A DNA stretch of 64,000 nucleotides from Plasmopara viticola (GCA_001695595.3 MBPM02000060.1:1-64000), one strand, 5' to 3'; positions 22,619 through 35,216 are shown, counted from the stretch's first letter. Numbers and translations are program-made. Notes: a model not told the origin generated them from the sequence alone.

Positions 22619-23074
22619 TACTAGCGCTTGTCTTCCACCTACTAATTCGTTCGCAAACGCAATACAATATTATGCTTTTTACAGGTCGTTTAAATAACGG
22701 CTATATCACCTGTAAAGTGGCTCTGATCGCGACACTACATAGCTCAACGTTTAGCCCGCACATTTTTTCGTTTCTTCAAGGCTACCAACATGAGCTATCA
22801 ACTGGTGTTGACATCGATCTAGAGATCACATTGTCTCTTCGGAGTTGTTTTTCAATTGCGCATCCTTGATTAGAATACGGCGATCGGCTGACGACTTGTT
22901 TGTATTTAGGGTTTCTGGTAGCGTTAACTCACTTTTATTAACAGTATGCTTTGGACGGTGGGTGAAAGGTAGTGGTGAAAGATGTGAACAGTCTTAAATG
23001 CGCGGGTATCATTTAAAACTGGAAAAGTAAGAAACAATTTGCTTGCATGAGATGGTCAGGAACTTTCATGAACT

Positions 23075-23146
23075 GGGCGCATAGCGCAGTGGTAGCGCGT
23101 CCGCTTTGCATGCGGAAGGCCCCGGGTTCAATCCCCGGTGTGTCCA
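23075..23146 (+). tRNA. tRNA-Ala-TGC: tRNA-Ala(UGC), copy 44
   Basis: Canonical. Flank N, palindrome G, cttcaaagttg. Spacer has a 13-bp deletion at about 23460 (ctcacatgctattgg), giving the shortest unit. Next +516. Confidence 0.96.
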
Positions 23147-23590
23147 TACTAGCGCTTGTCTTCCACCTACTAATTCGTTCGCAAACGCAATACAATATTA
23201 TGCTTTTTACAGGTCGTTTAAATAACGGCTATATCACCTGTAAAGTGGCTCTGATCGCGACACTACATAGCTCAACGTTTAGCCCGCACATTTTTTCGTT
23301 TCTTCAAGGCTACTAACATGAGCTATCAACTGGTGTTGACATCGATCTAGAGATCACATTGTCTCTTCAAAGTTGTTTTTCAATTGCGCATCCTTGATTA
23401 GAATACGGCGATCGGCTGACGACTTGTTTGTATTTAGGGTTTCTGGTAGCGTTAACTCACATGCTATTGGATAGTGGGTGAAAGGTAGTGGTGAAAGATG
23501 TGAACAGTCTTAAATGCGCGGGTATCATTTAAAACTGGAAAAGTAAGAAACAATTTGCTTGCATGAGATGGTCAGGAACTTTCATGAACT

Positions 23591-23662
23591 GGGCGCATAG
23601 CGCAGTGGTAGCGCGTCCGCTTTGCATGCGGAAGGCCCCGGGTTCAATCCCCGGTGTGTCCA
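23591..23662 (+). tRNA. tRNA-Ala-TGC: tRNA-Ala(UGC), copy 45
   Basis: Canonical. Flank N, palindrome G. Next +529. Confidence 0.96.
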
Positions 23663-24119
23663 TACTAGCGCTTGTCTTCCACCTACTAATTCGTTCGCAA
23701 ACGCAATACAATATTATGCTTTTTACAGGTCGTTTAAATAACGGCTATATCACCTGTAAAGTGGCTCTGATCGCGACACTACATAGCTCAACGTTTAGCC
23801 CGCACATTTTTTCGTTTCTTCAAGGCTACTAACATGAGCTATCAACTGGTGTTGACATCGATCTAGAGATCACATTGTCTCTTCGGAGTTGTTTTTTCAA
23901 TTGCGCATCCTTGATTAGAATACGGCGATCGGCTGACGACTTGTTTGTATTTAGGGTTTCTGGTAGCGTTAACTCACTTTTATTAACAGTATGCTTTGGA
24001 CGGTGGGTGAAAGGTAGTGGTGAAAGATGTGAACAGTCTTAAATGCGCGGGTATCATTTAAAACTGGAAAAGTAAGAAACAATTTGCTTGCATGAGATGG
24101 TCAGGAACTTTCATGAACT

Positions 24120-24191
24120 GGGCGCATAGCGCAGTGGTAGCGCGTCCGCTTTGCATGCGGAAGGCCCCGGGTTCAATCCCCGGTGTGTCCA
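24120..24191 (+). tRNA. tRNA-Ala-TGC: tRNA-Ala(UGC), copy 46
   Basis: Canonical. Flank N, palindrome G, ttatcaac with ctattggacgtggg. Next +528. Confidence 0.96.
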
Positions 24192-24647
24192 TACTAGCGC
24201 TTGTCTTCCACCTACTAATTCGTTCGCAAACGCAATACAATATTATGCTTTTTACAGGTCGTTTAAATAACGGCTATATCACCTGTAAAGTGGCTCTGAT
24301 CGCGACACTACATAGCTCAACGTTTAGCCCGCACATTTTTTCGTTTCTTCAAGGCTACTAACATGAGCTATCAACTGGTGTTGACATCGATCTAGAGATC
24401 ACATTGTCTCTTCAAAGTTGTTTTTCAATTGCGCATCCTTGATTAGAATACGGCGATCGGCTGACGACTTGTTTGTATTTAGGGTTTCTGGTAGCGTTAA
24501 CTCACTTTTATCAACAGTATGCTATTGGACGTGGGTGAAAGGTAGTGGTGAAAGATGTGAACAGTCTTAAATGCGCGGGTATCATTTAAAACTGGAAAAG
24601 TAAGAAACAATTTGCTTGCATGAGATGGTCAGGAACTTTCATGAACT

Positions 24648-24719
24648 GGGCGCATAGCGCAGTGGTAGCGCGTCCGCTTTGCATGCGGAAGGCCCCGGGT
24701 TCAATCCCCGGTGTGTCCA
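24648..24719 (+). tRNA. tRNA-Ala-TGC: tRNA-Ala(UGC), copy 47
   Basis: Canonical. Flank N, palindrome G, ttatcaac with ctattggacgtggg. Next +529. Confidence 0.96.
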
Positions 24720-25176
24720 TACTAGCGCTTGTCTTCCACCTACTAATTCGTTCGCAAACGCAATACAATATTATGCTTTTTACAGGTCGTTTAAATAACG
24801 GCTATATCACCTGTAAAGTGGCTCTGATCGCGACACTACATAGCTCAACGTTTAGCCCGCACATTTTTTCGTTTCTTCAAGGCTACTAACATGAGCTATC
24901 AACTGGTGTTGACATCGATCTAGAGATCACATTGTCTCTTCGGAGTTGTTTTTTCAATTGCGCATCCTTGATTAGAATACGGCGATCGGCTGACGACTTG
25001 TTTGTATTTAGGGTTTCTGGTAGCGTTAACTCACTTTTATCAACAGTATGCTATTGGACGTGGGTGAAAGGTAGTGGTGAAAGATGTGAACAGTCTTAAA
25101 TGCGCGGGTATCATTTAAAACTGGAAAAGTAAGAAACAATTTGCTTGCATGAGATGGTCAGGAACTTTCATGAACT

Positions 25177-25248
25177 GGGCGCATAGCGCAGTGGTAGCGC
25201 GTCCGCTTTGCATGCGGAAGGCCCCGGGTTCAATCCCCGGTGTGTCCA
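25177..25248 (+). tRNA. tRNA-Ala-TGC: tRNA-Ala(UGC), copy 48
   Basis: Canonical. Flank N, palindrome G, ttaaagaacgg, and a small deletion giving atgttggac that recurs only in unit 96. Next +527. Confidence 0.96.
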
Positions 25249-25703
25249 TACTAGCGCTTGTCTTCCACCTACTAATTCGTTCGCAAACGCAATACAATAT
25301 TATGCTTTTTACAGGTCGTTTAAAGAACGGCTATATCACCTGTAAAGTGGCTCTGATCGCGACACTACATAGCTCAACGTTTAGCCCGCACATTTTTTCG
25401 TTTCTTCAAGGCTACTAACATGAGCTATCAACTGGTGTTGACATCGATCTAGAGATCACATTGTCTCTTCGGAGTTGTTTTTTCAATTGCGCATCCTTGA
25501 TTAGAATACGGCGATCGGCTGACGACTTGTTTGTATTTAGGGTTTCTGGTAGCGTTAACTCACTTTTATTAACAGTATGTTGGACGGTGGGTGAAAGGTA
25601 GTGGTGAAAGATGTGAACAGTCTTAAATGCGCGGGTATCATTTAAAACTGGAAAAGTAAGAAACAATTTGCTTGCATGAGATGGTCAGGAACTTTCATGA
25701 ACT

Positions 25704-25775
25704 GGGCGCATAGCGCAGTGGTAGCGCGTCCGCTTTGCATGCGGAAGGCCCCGGGTTCAATCCCCGGTGTGTCCA
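25704..25775 (+). tRNA. tRNA-Ala-TGC: tRNA-Ala(UGC), copy 49
   Basis: Canonical. Flank N, palindrome G, tatcaattgg and cttcaaagttg alleles. Next +529. Confidence 0.96.
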
Positions 25776-26232
25776 TACTAGCGCTTGTCTTCCACCTACT
25801 AATTCGTTCGCAAACGCAATACAATATTATGCTTTTTACAGGTCGTTTAAATAACGGCTATATCACCTGTAAAGTGGCTCTGATCGCGACACTACATAGC
25901 TCAACGTTTAGCCCGCACATTTTTTCGTTTCTTCAAGGCTACTAACATGAGCTATCAATTGGTGTTGACATCGATCTAGAGATCACATTGTCTCTTCAAA
26001 GTTGTTTTTCAATTGCGCATCCTTGATTAGAATACGGCGATCGGCTGACGACTTGTTTGTATTTAGGGTTTCTGGTAGCGTTAACTCACTTTTATTAACA
26101 GTATGCTTTTGGACGGTGGGTGAAAGGTAGTGGTGAAAGATGTGAACAGTCTTAAATGCGCGGGTATCATTTAAAACTGGAAAAGTAAGAAACAATTTGC
26201 TTGCATGAGATGGTCAGGAACTTTCATGAACT

Positions 26233-26304
26233 GGGCGCATAGCGCAGTGGTAGCGCGTCCGCTTTGCATGCGGAAGGCCCCGGGTTCAATCCCCGGTGTG
26301 TCCA
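26233..26304 (+). tRNA. tRNA-Ala-TGC: tRNA-Ala(UGC), copy 50
   Basis: Canonical. Flank N, palindrome G. Last unit of the ctactaac island. Next +529. Confidence 0.96.
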
Positions 26305-26761
26305 TACTAGCGCTTGTCTTCCACCTACTAATTCGTTCGCAAACGCAATACAATATTATGCTTTTTACAGGTCGTTTAAATAACGGCTATATCACCTGTA
26401 AAGTGGCTCTGATCGCGACACTACATAGCTCAACGTTTAGCCCGCACATTTTTTCGTTTCTTCAAGGCTACTAACATGAGCTATCAACTGGTGTTGACAT
26501 CGATCTAGAGATCACATTGTCTCTTCGGAGTTGTTTTTTCAATTGCGCATCCTTGATTAGAATACGGCGATCGGCTGACGACTTGTTTGTATTTAGGGTT
26601 TCTGGTAGCGTTAACTCACTTTTATTAACAGTATGCTTTGGACGGTGGGTGAAAGGTAGTGGTGAAAGATGTGAACAGTCTTAAATGCGCGGGTATCATT
26701 TAAAACTGGAAAAGTAAGAAACAATTTGCTTGCATGAGATGGTCAGGAACTTTCATGAACT

Positions 26762-26833
26762 GGGCGCATAGCGCAGTGGTAGCGCGTCCGCTTTGCATGC
26801 GGAAGGCCCCGGGTTCAATCCCCGGTGTGTCCA
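26762..26833 (+). tRNA. tRNA-Ala-TGC: tRNA-Ala(UGC), copy 51
   Basis: Canonical. Flank N, palindrome G, back to ctaccaac. Next +528. Confidence 0.96.
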
Positions 26834-27289
26834 TACTAGCGCTTGTCTTCCACCTACTAATTCGTTCGCAAACGCAATACAATATTATGCTTTTTACAGG
26901 TCGTTTAAATAACGGCTATATCACCTGTAAAGTGGCTCTGATCGCGACACTACATAGCTCAACGTTTAGCCCGCACATTTTTTCGTTTCTTCAAGGCTAC
27001 CAACATGAGCTATCAACTGGTGTTGACATCGATCTAGAGATCACATTGTCTCTTCGGAGTTGTTTTTCAATTGCGCATCCTTGATTAGAATACGGCGATC
27101 GGCTGACGACTTGTTTGTATTTAGGGTTTCTGGTAGCGTTAACTCACTTTTATTAACAGTATGCTTTGGACGGTGGGTGAAAGGTAGTGGTGAAAGATGT
27201 GAACAGTCTTAAATGCGCGGGTATCATTTAAAACTGGAAAAGTAAGAAACAATATGCTTGCATGAGATGGTCAGGAACTTTCATGAACT

Positions 27290-27361
27290 GGGCGCATAGC
27301 GCAGTGGTAGCGCGTCCGCTTTGCATGCGGAAGGCCCCGGGTTCAATCCCCGGTGTGTCCA
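27290..27361 (+). tRNA. tRNA-Ala-TGC: tRNA-Ala(UGC), copy 52
   Basis: Canonical. Flank Y, palindrome G. Next +528. Confidence 0.96.
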
Positions 27362-27817
27362 TACTAGCGCTTGTCTTCCACCTACTAATTCGTTCGCAAA
27401 CGCAATACAATATTATGCTTTTTACAGGTCGTTTAAATAACGGCTATATCACCTGTAAAGTGGCTCTGATCGCGACACTACATAGCTCAACGTTTAGCCC
27501 GCACATTTTTTCGTTTCTTCAAGGCTACCAACATGAGCTATCAACTGGTGTTGACATCGATCTAGAGATCACATTGTCTCTTCGGAGTTGTTTTTCAATT
27601 GCGCATCCTTGATTAGAATACGGCGATCGGCTGACGACTTGTTTGTATTTAGGGTTTCTGGTAGCGTTAACTCACTTTTATTAACAGTATGCTTTGGACG
27701 GTGGGTGAAAGGTAGTGGTGAAAGATGTGAACAGTCTTAAATGCGCGGGTATCATTTAAAACTGGAAAAGTAAGAAACAATTTGCTTGCATGAGATGGTC
27801 AGGAACTTTCATGAACT

Positions 27818-27889
27818 GGGCGCATAGCGCAGTGGTAGCGCGTCCGCTTTGCATGCGGAAGGCCCCGGGTTCAATCCCCGGTGTGTCCA
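27818..27889 (+). tRNA. tRNA-Ala-TGC: tRNA-Ala(UGC), copy 53
   Basis: Canonical. Flank N, palindrome G, ggacgtggg deletion. Next +527. Confidence 0.96.
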
Positions 27890-28344
27890 TACTAGCGCTT
27901 GTCTTCCACCTACTAATTCGTTCGCAAACGCAATACAATATTATGCTTTTTACAGGTCGTTTAAATAACGGCTATATCACCTGTAAAGTGGCTCTGATCG
28001 CGACACTACATAGCTCAACGTTTAGCCCGCACATTTTTTCGTTTCTTCAAGGCTACCAACATGAGCTATCAACTGGTGTTGACATCGATCTAGAGATCAC
28101 ATTGTCTCTTCGGAGTTGTTTTTCAATTGCGCATCCTTGATTAGAATACGGCGATCGGCTGACGACTTGTTTGTATTTAGGGTTTCTGGTAGCGTTAACT
28201 CACTTTTATTAACAGTATGCTTTGGACGTGGGTGAAAGGTAGTGGTGAAAGATGTGAACAGTCTTAAATGCGCGGGTATCATTTAAAACTGGAAAAGTAA
28301 GAAACAATTTGCTTGCATGAGATGGTCAGGAACTTTCATGAACT

Positions 28345-28416
28345 GGGCGCATAGCGCAGTGGTAGCGCGTCCGCTTTGCATGCGGAAGGCCCCGGGTTCA
28401 ATCCCCGGTGTGTCCA
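28345..28416 (+). tRNA. tRNA-Ala-TGC: tRNA-Ala(UGC), copy 54
   Basis: Canonical. Flank N, palindrome G, private change cgaagtcg in the spacer. Next +528. Confidence 0.96.
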
Positions 28417-28872
28417 TACTAGCGCTTGTCTTCCACCTACTAATTCGTTCGCAAACGCAATACAATATTATGCTTTTTACAGGTCGTTTAAATAACGGCT
28501 ATATCACCTGTAAAGTGGCTCTGATCGCGACACTACATAGCTCAACGTTTAGCCCGCACATTTTTTCGTTTCTTCAAGGCTACCAACATGAGCTATCAAC
28601 TGGTGTTGACATCGATCTAGAGATCACATTGTCTCTTCGAAGTCGTTTTTCAATTGCGCATCCTTGATTAGAATACGGCGATCGGCTGACGACTTGTTTG
28701 TATTTAGGGTTTCTGGTAGCGTTAACTCACTTTTATTAACAGTATGCTTTGGACGGTGGGTGAAAGGTAGTGGTGAAAGATGTGAACAGTCTTAAATGCG
28801 CGGGTATCATTTAAAACTGGAAAAGTAAGAAACAATTTGCTTGCATGAGATGGTCAGGAACTTTCATGAACT

Positions 28873-28944
28873 GGGCGCATAGCGCAGTGGTAGCGCGTCC
28901 GCTTTGCATGCGGAAGGCCCCGGGTTCAATCCCCGGTGTGTCCA
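28873..28944 (+). tRNA. tRNA-Ala-TGC: tRNA-Ala(UGC), copy 55
   Basis: Canonical. Flank N, palindrome G. Next +528. Confidence 0.96.
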
Positions 28945-29400
28945 TACTAGCGCTTGTCTTCCACCTACTAATTCGTTCGCAAACGCAATACAATATTATG
29001 CTTTTTACAGGTCGTTTAAATAACGGCTATATCACCTGTAAAGTGGCTCTGATCGCGACACTACATAGCTCAACGTTTAGCCCGCACATTTTTTCGTTTC
29101 TTCAAGGCTACCAACATGAGCTATCAACTGGTGTTGACATCGATCTAGAGATCACATTGTCTCTTCGGAGTTGTTTTTCAATTGCGCATCCTTGATTAGA
29201 ATACGGCGATCGGCTGACGACTTGTTTGTATTTAGGGTTTCTGGTAGCGTTAACTCACTTTTATTAACAGTATGCTTTGGACGGTGGGTGAAAGGTAGTG
29301 GTGAAAGATGTGAACAGTCTTAAATGCGCGGGTATCATTTAAAACTGGAAAAGTAAGAAACAATATGCTTGCATGAGATGGTCAGGAACTTTCATGAACT

Positions 29401-29472
29401 GGGCGCATAGCGCAGTGGTAGCGCGTCCGCTTTGCATGCGGAAGGCCCCGGGTTCAATCCCCGGTGTGTCCA
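29401..29472 (+). tRNA. tRNA-Ala-TGC: tRNA-Ala(UGC), copy 56
   Basis: Canonical. Flank Y, palindrome G, ttattaac with ctattggatag. Next +529. Confidence 0.96.
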
Positions 29473-29929
29473 TACTAGCGCTTGTCTTCCACCTACTAAT
29501 TCGTTCGCAAACGCAATACAATATTATGCTTTTTACAGGTCGTTTAAATAACGGCTATATCACCTGTAAAGTGGCTCTGATCGCGACACTACATAGCTCA
29601 ACGTTTAGCCCGCACATTTTTTCGTTTCTTCAAGGCTACCAACATGAGCTATCAACTGGTGTTGACATCGATCTAGAGATCACATTGTCTCTTCGGAGTT
29701 GTTTTTCAATTGCGCATCCTTGATTAGAATACGGCGATCGGCTGACGACTTGTTTGTATTTAGGGTTTCTGGTAGCGTTAACTCACTTTTATTAACAGTA
29801 TGCTATTGGATAGTGGGTGAAAGGTAGTGGTGAAAGATGTGAACAGTCTTAAATGCGCGGGTATCATTTAAAACTGGAAAAGTAAGAAACAATATGCTTG
29901 CATGAGATGGTCAGGAACTTTCATGAACT

Positions 29930-30001
29930 GGGCGCATAGCGCAGTGGTAGCGCGTCCGCTTTGCATGCGGAAGGCCCCGGGTTCAATCCCCGGTGTGTCC
30001 A
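29930..30001 (+). tRNA. tRNA-Ala-TGC: tRNA-Ala(UGC), copy 57
   Basis: Canonical. Flank Y, palindrome T with attgactctt. Next +529. Confidence 0.96.
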
Positions 30002-30458
30002 TACTAGCGCTTGTCTTCCACCTACTAATTCGTTCGCAAACGCAATACAATATTATGCTTTTTACAGGTCGTTTAAATAACGGCTATATCACCTGTAAAG
30101 TGGCTCTGATCGCGACACTACATAGCTCAACGTTTAGCCCGCACATTTTTTCGTTTCTTCAAGGCTACCAACATGAGCTATCAACTGGTGTTGACATCGA
30201 TCTATAGATCACATTGACTCTTCGGAGTTGTTTTTTCAATTGCGCATCCTTGATTAGAATACGGCGATCGGCTGACGACTTGTTTGTATTTAGGGTTTCT
30301 GGTAGCGTTAACTCACTTTTATTAACAGTATGCTTTGGACGGTGGGTGAAAGGTAGTGGTGAAAGATGTGAACAGTCTTAAATGCGCGGGTATCATTTAA
30401 AACTGGAAAAGTAAGAAACAATATGCTTGCATGAGATGGTCAGGAACTTTCATGAACT

Positions 30459-30530
30459 GGGCGCATAGCGCAGTGGTAGCGCGTCCGCTTTGCATGCGGA
30501 AGGCCCCGGGTTCAATCCCCGGTGTGTCCA
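30459..30530 (+). tRNA. tRNA-Ala-TGC: tRNA-Ala(UGC), copy 58
   Basis: Canonical. Flank Y, palindrome G. Next +528. Confidence 0.96.
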
Positions 30531-30986
30531 TACTAGCGCTTGTCTTCCACCTACTAATTCGTTCGCAAACGCAATACAATATTATGCTTTTTACAGGTCG
30601 TTTAAATAACGGCTATATCACCTGTAAAGTGGCTCTGATCGCGACACTACATAGCTCAACGTTTAGCCCGCACATTTTTTCGTTTCTTCAAGGCTACCAA
30701 CATGAGCTATCAACTGGTGTTGACATCGATCTAGAGATCACATTGTCTCTTCGGAGTTGTTTTTCAATTGCGCATCCTTGATTAGAATACGGCGATCGGC
30801 TGACGACTTGTTTGTATTTAGGGTTTCTGGTAGCGTTAACTCACTTTTATTAACAGTATGCTTTGGACGGTGGGTGAAAGGTAGTGGTGAAAGATGTGAA
30901 CAGTCTTAAATGCGCGGGTATCATTTAAAACTGGAAAAGTAAGAAACAATATGCTTGCATGAGATGGTCAGGAACTTTCATGAACT

Positions 30987-31058
30987 GGGCGCATAGCGCA
31001 GTGGTAGCGCGTCCGCTTTGCATGCGGAAGGCCCCGGGTTCAATCCCCGGTGTGTCCA
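30987..31058 (+). tRNA. tRNA-Ala-TGC: tRNA-Ala(UGC), copy 59
   Basis: Canonical. Flank Y, palindrome G, ttatcaac with private ctatttggacgtggg. Next +529. Confidence 0.96.
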
Positions 31059-31515
31059 TACTAGCGCTTGTCTTCCACCTACTAATTCGTTCGCAAACGC
31101 AATACAATATTATGCTTTTTACAGGTCGTTTAAATAACGGCTATATCACCTGTAAAGTGGCTCTGATCGCGACACTACATAGCTCAACGTTTAGCCCGCA
31201 CATTTTTTCGTTTCTTCAAGGCTACCAACATGAGCTATCAACTGGTGTTGACATCGATCTAGAGATCACATTGTCTCTTCGGAGTTGTTTTTCAATTGCG
31301 CATCCTTGATTAGAATACGGCGATCGGCTGACGACTTGTTTGTATTTAGGGTTTCTGGTAGCGTTAACTCACTTTTATCAACAGTATGCTATTTGGACGT
31401 GGGTGAAAGGTAGTGGTGAAAGATGTGAACAGTCTTAAATGCGCGGGTATCATTTAAAACTGGAAAAGTAAGAAACACTTTGCTTGCATGAGATGGTCAG
31501 GAACTTTCATGAACT

Positions 31516-31587
31516 GGGCGCATAGCGCAGTGGTAGCGCGTCCGCTTTGCATGCGGAAGGCCCCGGGTTCAATCCCCGGTGTGTCCA
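31516..31587 (+). tRNA. tRNA-Ala-TGC: tRNA-Ala(UGC), copy 60
   Basis: Canonical. Flank K inside the Y zone, palindrome G. Next +528. Confidence 0.96.
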
Positions 31588-32043
31588 TACTAGCGCTTGT
31601 CTTCCACCTACTAATTCGTTCGCAAACGCAATACAATATTATGCTTTTTACAGGTCGTTTAAATAACGGCTATATCACCTGTAAAGTGGCTCTGATCGCG
31701 ACACTACATAGCTCAACGTTTAGCCCGCACATTTTTTCGTTTCTTCAAGGCTACCAACATGAGCTATCAACTGGTGTTGACATCGATCTAGAGATCACAT
31801 TGTCTCTTCGGAGTTGTTTTTCAATTGCGCATCCTTGATTAGAATACGGCGATCGGCTGACGACTTGTTTGTATTTAGGGTTTCTGGTAGCGTTAACTCA
31901 CTTTTATTAACAGTATGCTTTGGACGGTGGGTGAAAGGTAGTGGTGAAAGATGTGAACAGTCTTAAATGCGCGGGTATCATTTAAAACTGGAAAAGTAAG
32001 AAACAATATGCTTGCATGAGATGGTCAGGAACTTTCATGAACT

Positions 32044-32115
32044 GGGCGCATAGCGCAGTGGTAGCGCGTCCGCTTTGCATGCGGAAGGCCCCGGGTTCAA
32101 TCCCCGGTGTGTCCA
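32044..32115 (+). tRNA. tRNA-Ala-TGC: tRNA-Ala(UGC), copy 61
   Basis: Canonical. Flank Y, palindrome G. Next +528. Confidence 0.96.
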
Positions 32116-32571
32116 TACTAGCGCTTGTCTTCCACCTACTAATTCGTTCGCAAACGCAATACAATATTATGCTTTTTACAGGTCGTTTAAATAACGGCTA
32201 TATCACCTGTAAAGTGGCTCTGATCGCGACACTACATAGCTCAACGTTTAGCCCGCACATTTTTTCGTTTCTTCAAGGCTACCAACATGAGCTATCAACT
32301 GGTGTTGACATCGATCTAGAGATCACATTGTCTCTTCGGAGTTGTTTTTCAATTGCGCATCCTTGATTAGAATACGGCGATCGGCTGACGACTTGTTTGT
32401 ATTTAGGGTTTCTGGTAGCGTTAACTCACTTTTATTAACAGTATGCTTTGGACGGTGGGTGAAAGGTAGTGGTGAAAGATGTGAACAGTCTTAAATGCGC
32501 GGGTATCATTTAAAACTGGAAAAGTAAGAAACAATATGCTTGCATGAGATGGTCAGGAACTTTCATGAACT

Positions 32572-32643
32572 GGGCGCATAGCGCAGTGGTAGCGCGTCCG
32601 CTTTGCATGCGGAAGGCCCCGGGTTCAATCCCCGGTGTGTCCA
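32572..32643 (+). tRNA. tRNA-Ala-TGC: tRNA-Ala(UGC), copy 62
   Basis: Canonical. Flank Y, palindrome G. Next +529. Confidence 0.96.
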
Positions 32644-33100
32644 TACTAGCGCTTGTCTTCCACCTACTAATTCGTTCGCAAACGCAATACAATATTATGC
32701 TTTTTACAGGTCGTTTAAATAACGGCTATATCACCTGTAAAGTGGCTCTGATCGCGACACTACATAGCTCAACGTTTAGCCCGCACATTTTTTCGTTTCT
32801 TCAAGGCTACCAACATGAGCTATCAACTGGTGTTGACATCGATCTAGAGATCACATTGTCTCTTCGGAGTTGTTTTTCAATTGCGCATCCTTGATTAGAA
32901 TACGGCGATCGGCTGACGACTTGTTTGTATTTAGGGTTTCTGGTAGCGTTAACTCACTTTTATTAACAGTATGCTTTTGGACGGTGGGTGAAAGGTAGTG
33001 GTGAAAGATGTGAACAGTCTTAAATGCGCGGGTATCATTTAAAACTGGAAAAGTAAGAAACAATTTGCTTGCATGAGATGGTCAGGAACTTTCATGAACT

Positions 33101-33172
33101 GGGCGCATAGCGCAGTGGTAGCGCGTCCGCTTTGCATGCGGAAGGCCCCGGGTTCAATCCCCGGTGTGTCCA
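33101..33172 (+). tRNA. tRNA-Ala-TGC: tRNA-Ala(UGC), copy 63
   Basis: Canonical. Flank N, palindrome T. Spacer has gttcaaataacgg and the linked changes tattaaggg and gcgtgaac that recur in unit 97. Next +529. Confidence 0.96.
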
Positions 33173-33629
33173 TACTAGCGCTTGTCTTCCACCTACTAAT
33201 TCGTTCGCAAACGCAATACAATATTATGCTTTTTACAGGTCGTTCAAATAACGGCTATATCACCTGTAAAGTGGCTCTGATCGCGACACTACATAGCTCA
33301 ACGTTTAGCCCGCACATTTTTTCGTTTCTTCAAGGCTACCAACATGAGCTATCAACTGGTGTTGACATCGATCTATAGATCACATTGTCTCTTCGGAGTT
33401 GTTTTTCAATTGCGCATCCTTGATTAGAATACGGCGATCGGCTGACGACTTGTTTGTATTAAGGGTTTCTGGTAGCGTGAACTCACTTTTATTAACAGTA
33501 TGCTTTTGGACGGTGGGTGAAAGGTAGTGGTGAAAGATGTGAACAGTCTTAAATGCGCGGGTATCATTTAAAACTGGAAAAGTAAGAAACACTTTGCTTG
33601 CATGAGATGGTCAGGAACTTTCATGAACT

Positions 33630-33701
33630 GGGCGCATAGCGCAGTGGTAGCGCGTCCGCTTTGCATGCGGAAGGCCCCGGGTTCAATCCCCGGTGTGTCC
33701 A
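33630..33701 (+). tRNA. tRNA-Ala-TGC: tRNA-Ala(UGC), copy 64
   Basis: Canonical. Flank K, palindrome T, tttttccaatt. Next +530. Confidence 0.96.
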
Positions 33702-34159
33702 TACTAGCGCTTGTCTTCCACCTACTAATTCGTTCGCAAACGCAATACAATATTATGCTTTTTACAGGTCGTTTAAATAACGGCTATATCACCTGTAAAG
33801 TGGCTCTGATCGCGACACTACATAGCTCAACGTTTAGCCCGCACATTTTTTCGTTTCTTCAAGGCTACCAACATGAGCTATCAACTGGTGTTGACATCGA
33901 TCTATAGATCACATTGTCTCTTCGGAGTTGTTTTTCCAATTGCGCATCCTTGATTAGAATACGGCGATCGGCTGACGACTTGTTTGTATTTAGGGTTTCT
34001 GGTAGCGTTAACTCACTTTTATTAACAGTATGCTTTTGGACGGTGGGTGAAAGGTAGTGGTGAAAGATGTGAACAGTCTTAAATGCGCGGGTATCATTTA
34101 AAACTGGAAAAGTAAGAAACAATTTGCTTGCATGAGATGGTCAGGAACTTTCATGAACT

Positions 34160-34231
34160 GGGCGCATAGCGCAGTGGTAGCGCGTCCGCTTTGCATGCGG
34201 AAGGCCCCGGGTTCAATCCCCGGTGTGTCCA
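34160..34231 (+). tRNA. tRNA-Ala-TGC: tRNA-Ala(UGC), copy 65
   Basis: Canonical. Flank N, palindrome G. Next +529. Confidence 0.96.
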
Positions 34232-34688
34232 TACTAGCGCTTGTCTTCCACCTACTAATTCGTTCGCAAACGCAATACAATATTATGCTTTTTACAGGTC
34301 GTTTAAATAACGGCTATATCACCTGTAAAGTGGCTCTGATCGCGACACTACATAGCTCAACGTTTAGCCCGCACATTTTTTCGTTTCTTCAAGGCTACCA
34401 ACATGAGCTATCAACTGGTGTTGACATCGATCTAGAGATCACATTGTCTCTTCGGAGTTGTTTTTCAATTGCGCATCCTTGATTAGAATACGGCGATCGG
34501 CTGACGACTTGTTTGTATTTAGGGTTTCTGGTAGCGTTAACTCACTTTTATTAACAGTATGCTTTTGGACGGTGGGTGAAAGGTAGTGGTGAAAGATGTG
34601 AACAGTCTTAAATGCGCGGGTATCATTTAAAACTGGAAAAGTAAGAAACAATATGCTTGCATGAGATGGTCAGGAACTTTCATGAACT

Positions 34689-34760
34689 GGGCGCATAGCG
34701 CAGTGGTAGCGCGTCCGCTTTGCATGCGGAAGGCCCCGGGTTCAATCCCCGGTGTGTCCA
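34689..34760 (+). tRNA. tRNA-Ala-TGC: tRNA-Ala(UGC), copy 66
   Basis: Canonical. Flank Y, palindrome G. Next +528. Confidence 0.96.
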
Positions 34761-35216
34761 TACTAGCGCTTGTCTTCCACCTACTAATTCGTTCGCAAAC
34801 GCAATACAATATTATGCTTTTTACAGGTCGTTTAAATAACGGCTATATCACCTGTAAAGTGGCTCTGATCGCGACACTACATAGCTCAACGTTTAGCCCG
34901 CACATTTTTTCGTTTCTTCAAGGCTACCAACATGAGCTATCAACTGGTGTTGACATCGATCTAGAGATCACATTGTCTCTTCGGAGTTGTTTTTCAATTG
35001 CGCATCCTTGATTAGAATACGGCGATCGGCTGACGACTTGTTTGTATTTAGGGTTTCTGGTAGCGTTAACTCACTTTTATTAACAGTATGCTTTGGACGG
35101 TGGGTGAAAGGTAGTGGTGAAAGATGTGAACAGTCTTAAATGCGCGGGTATCATTTAAAACTGGAAAAGTAAGAAACAATATGCTTGCATGAGATGGTCA
35201 GGAACTTTCATGAACT

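Larger units (their letters stand above)
23075..26761 (+). repeat. Island of right-type units (units 44-50)
   Basis: These seven units carry ctactaacatg in place of ctaccaacatg and all have flank N, as do units 85 and 88 onward. Unit 48 also has the right-end alleles ttaaagaacgg and atgttggac. The island is bounded on both sides by ctaccaac units, so it looks like a displaced segment from the right part of the array. Confidence 0.7.
29401..30458 (+). repeat. Two-unit block, second occurrence (units 56-57)
   Basis: Unit 56 has ctattggatag and unit 57 has palindrome T with attgactctt and T6, in the same order as units 9-10 and 75-76. Confidence 0.65.
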
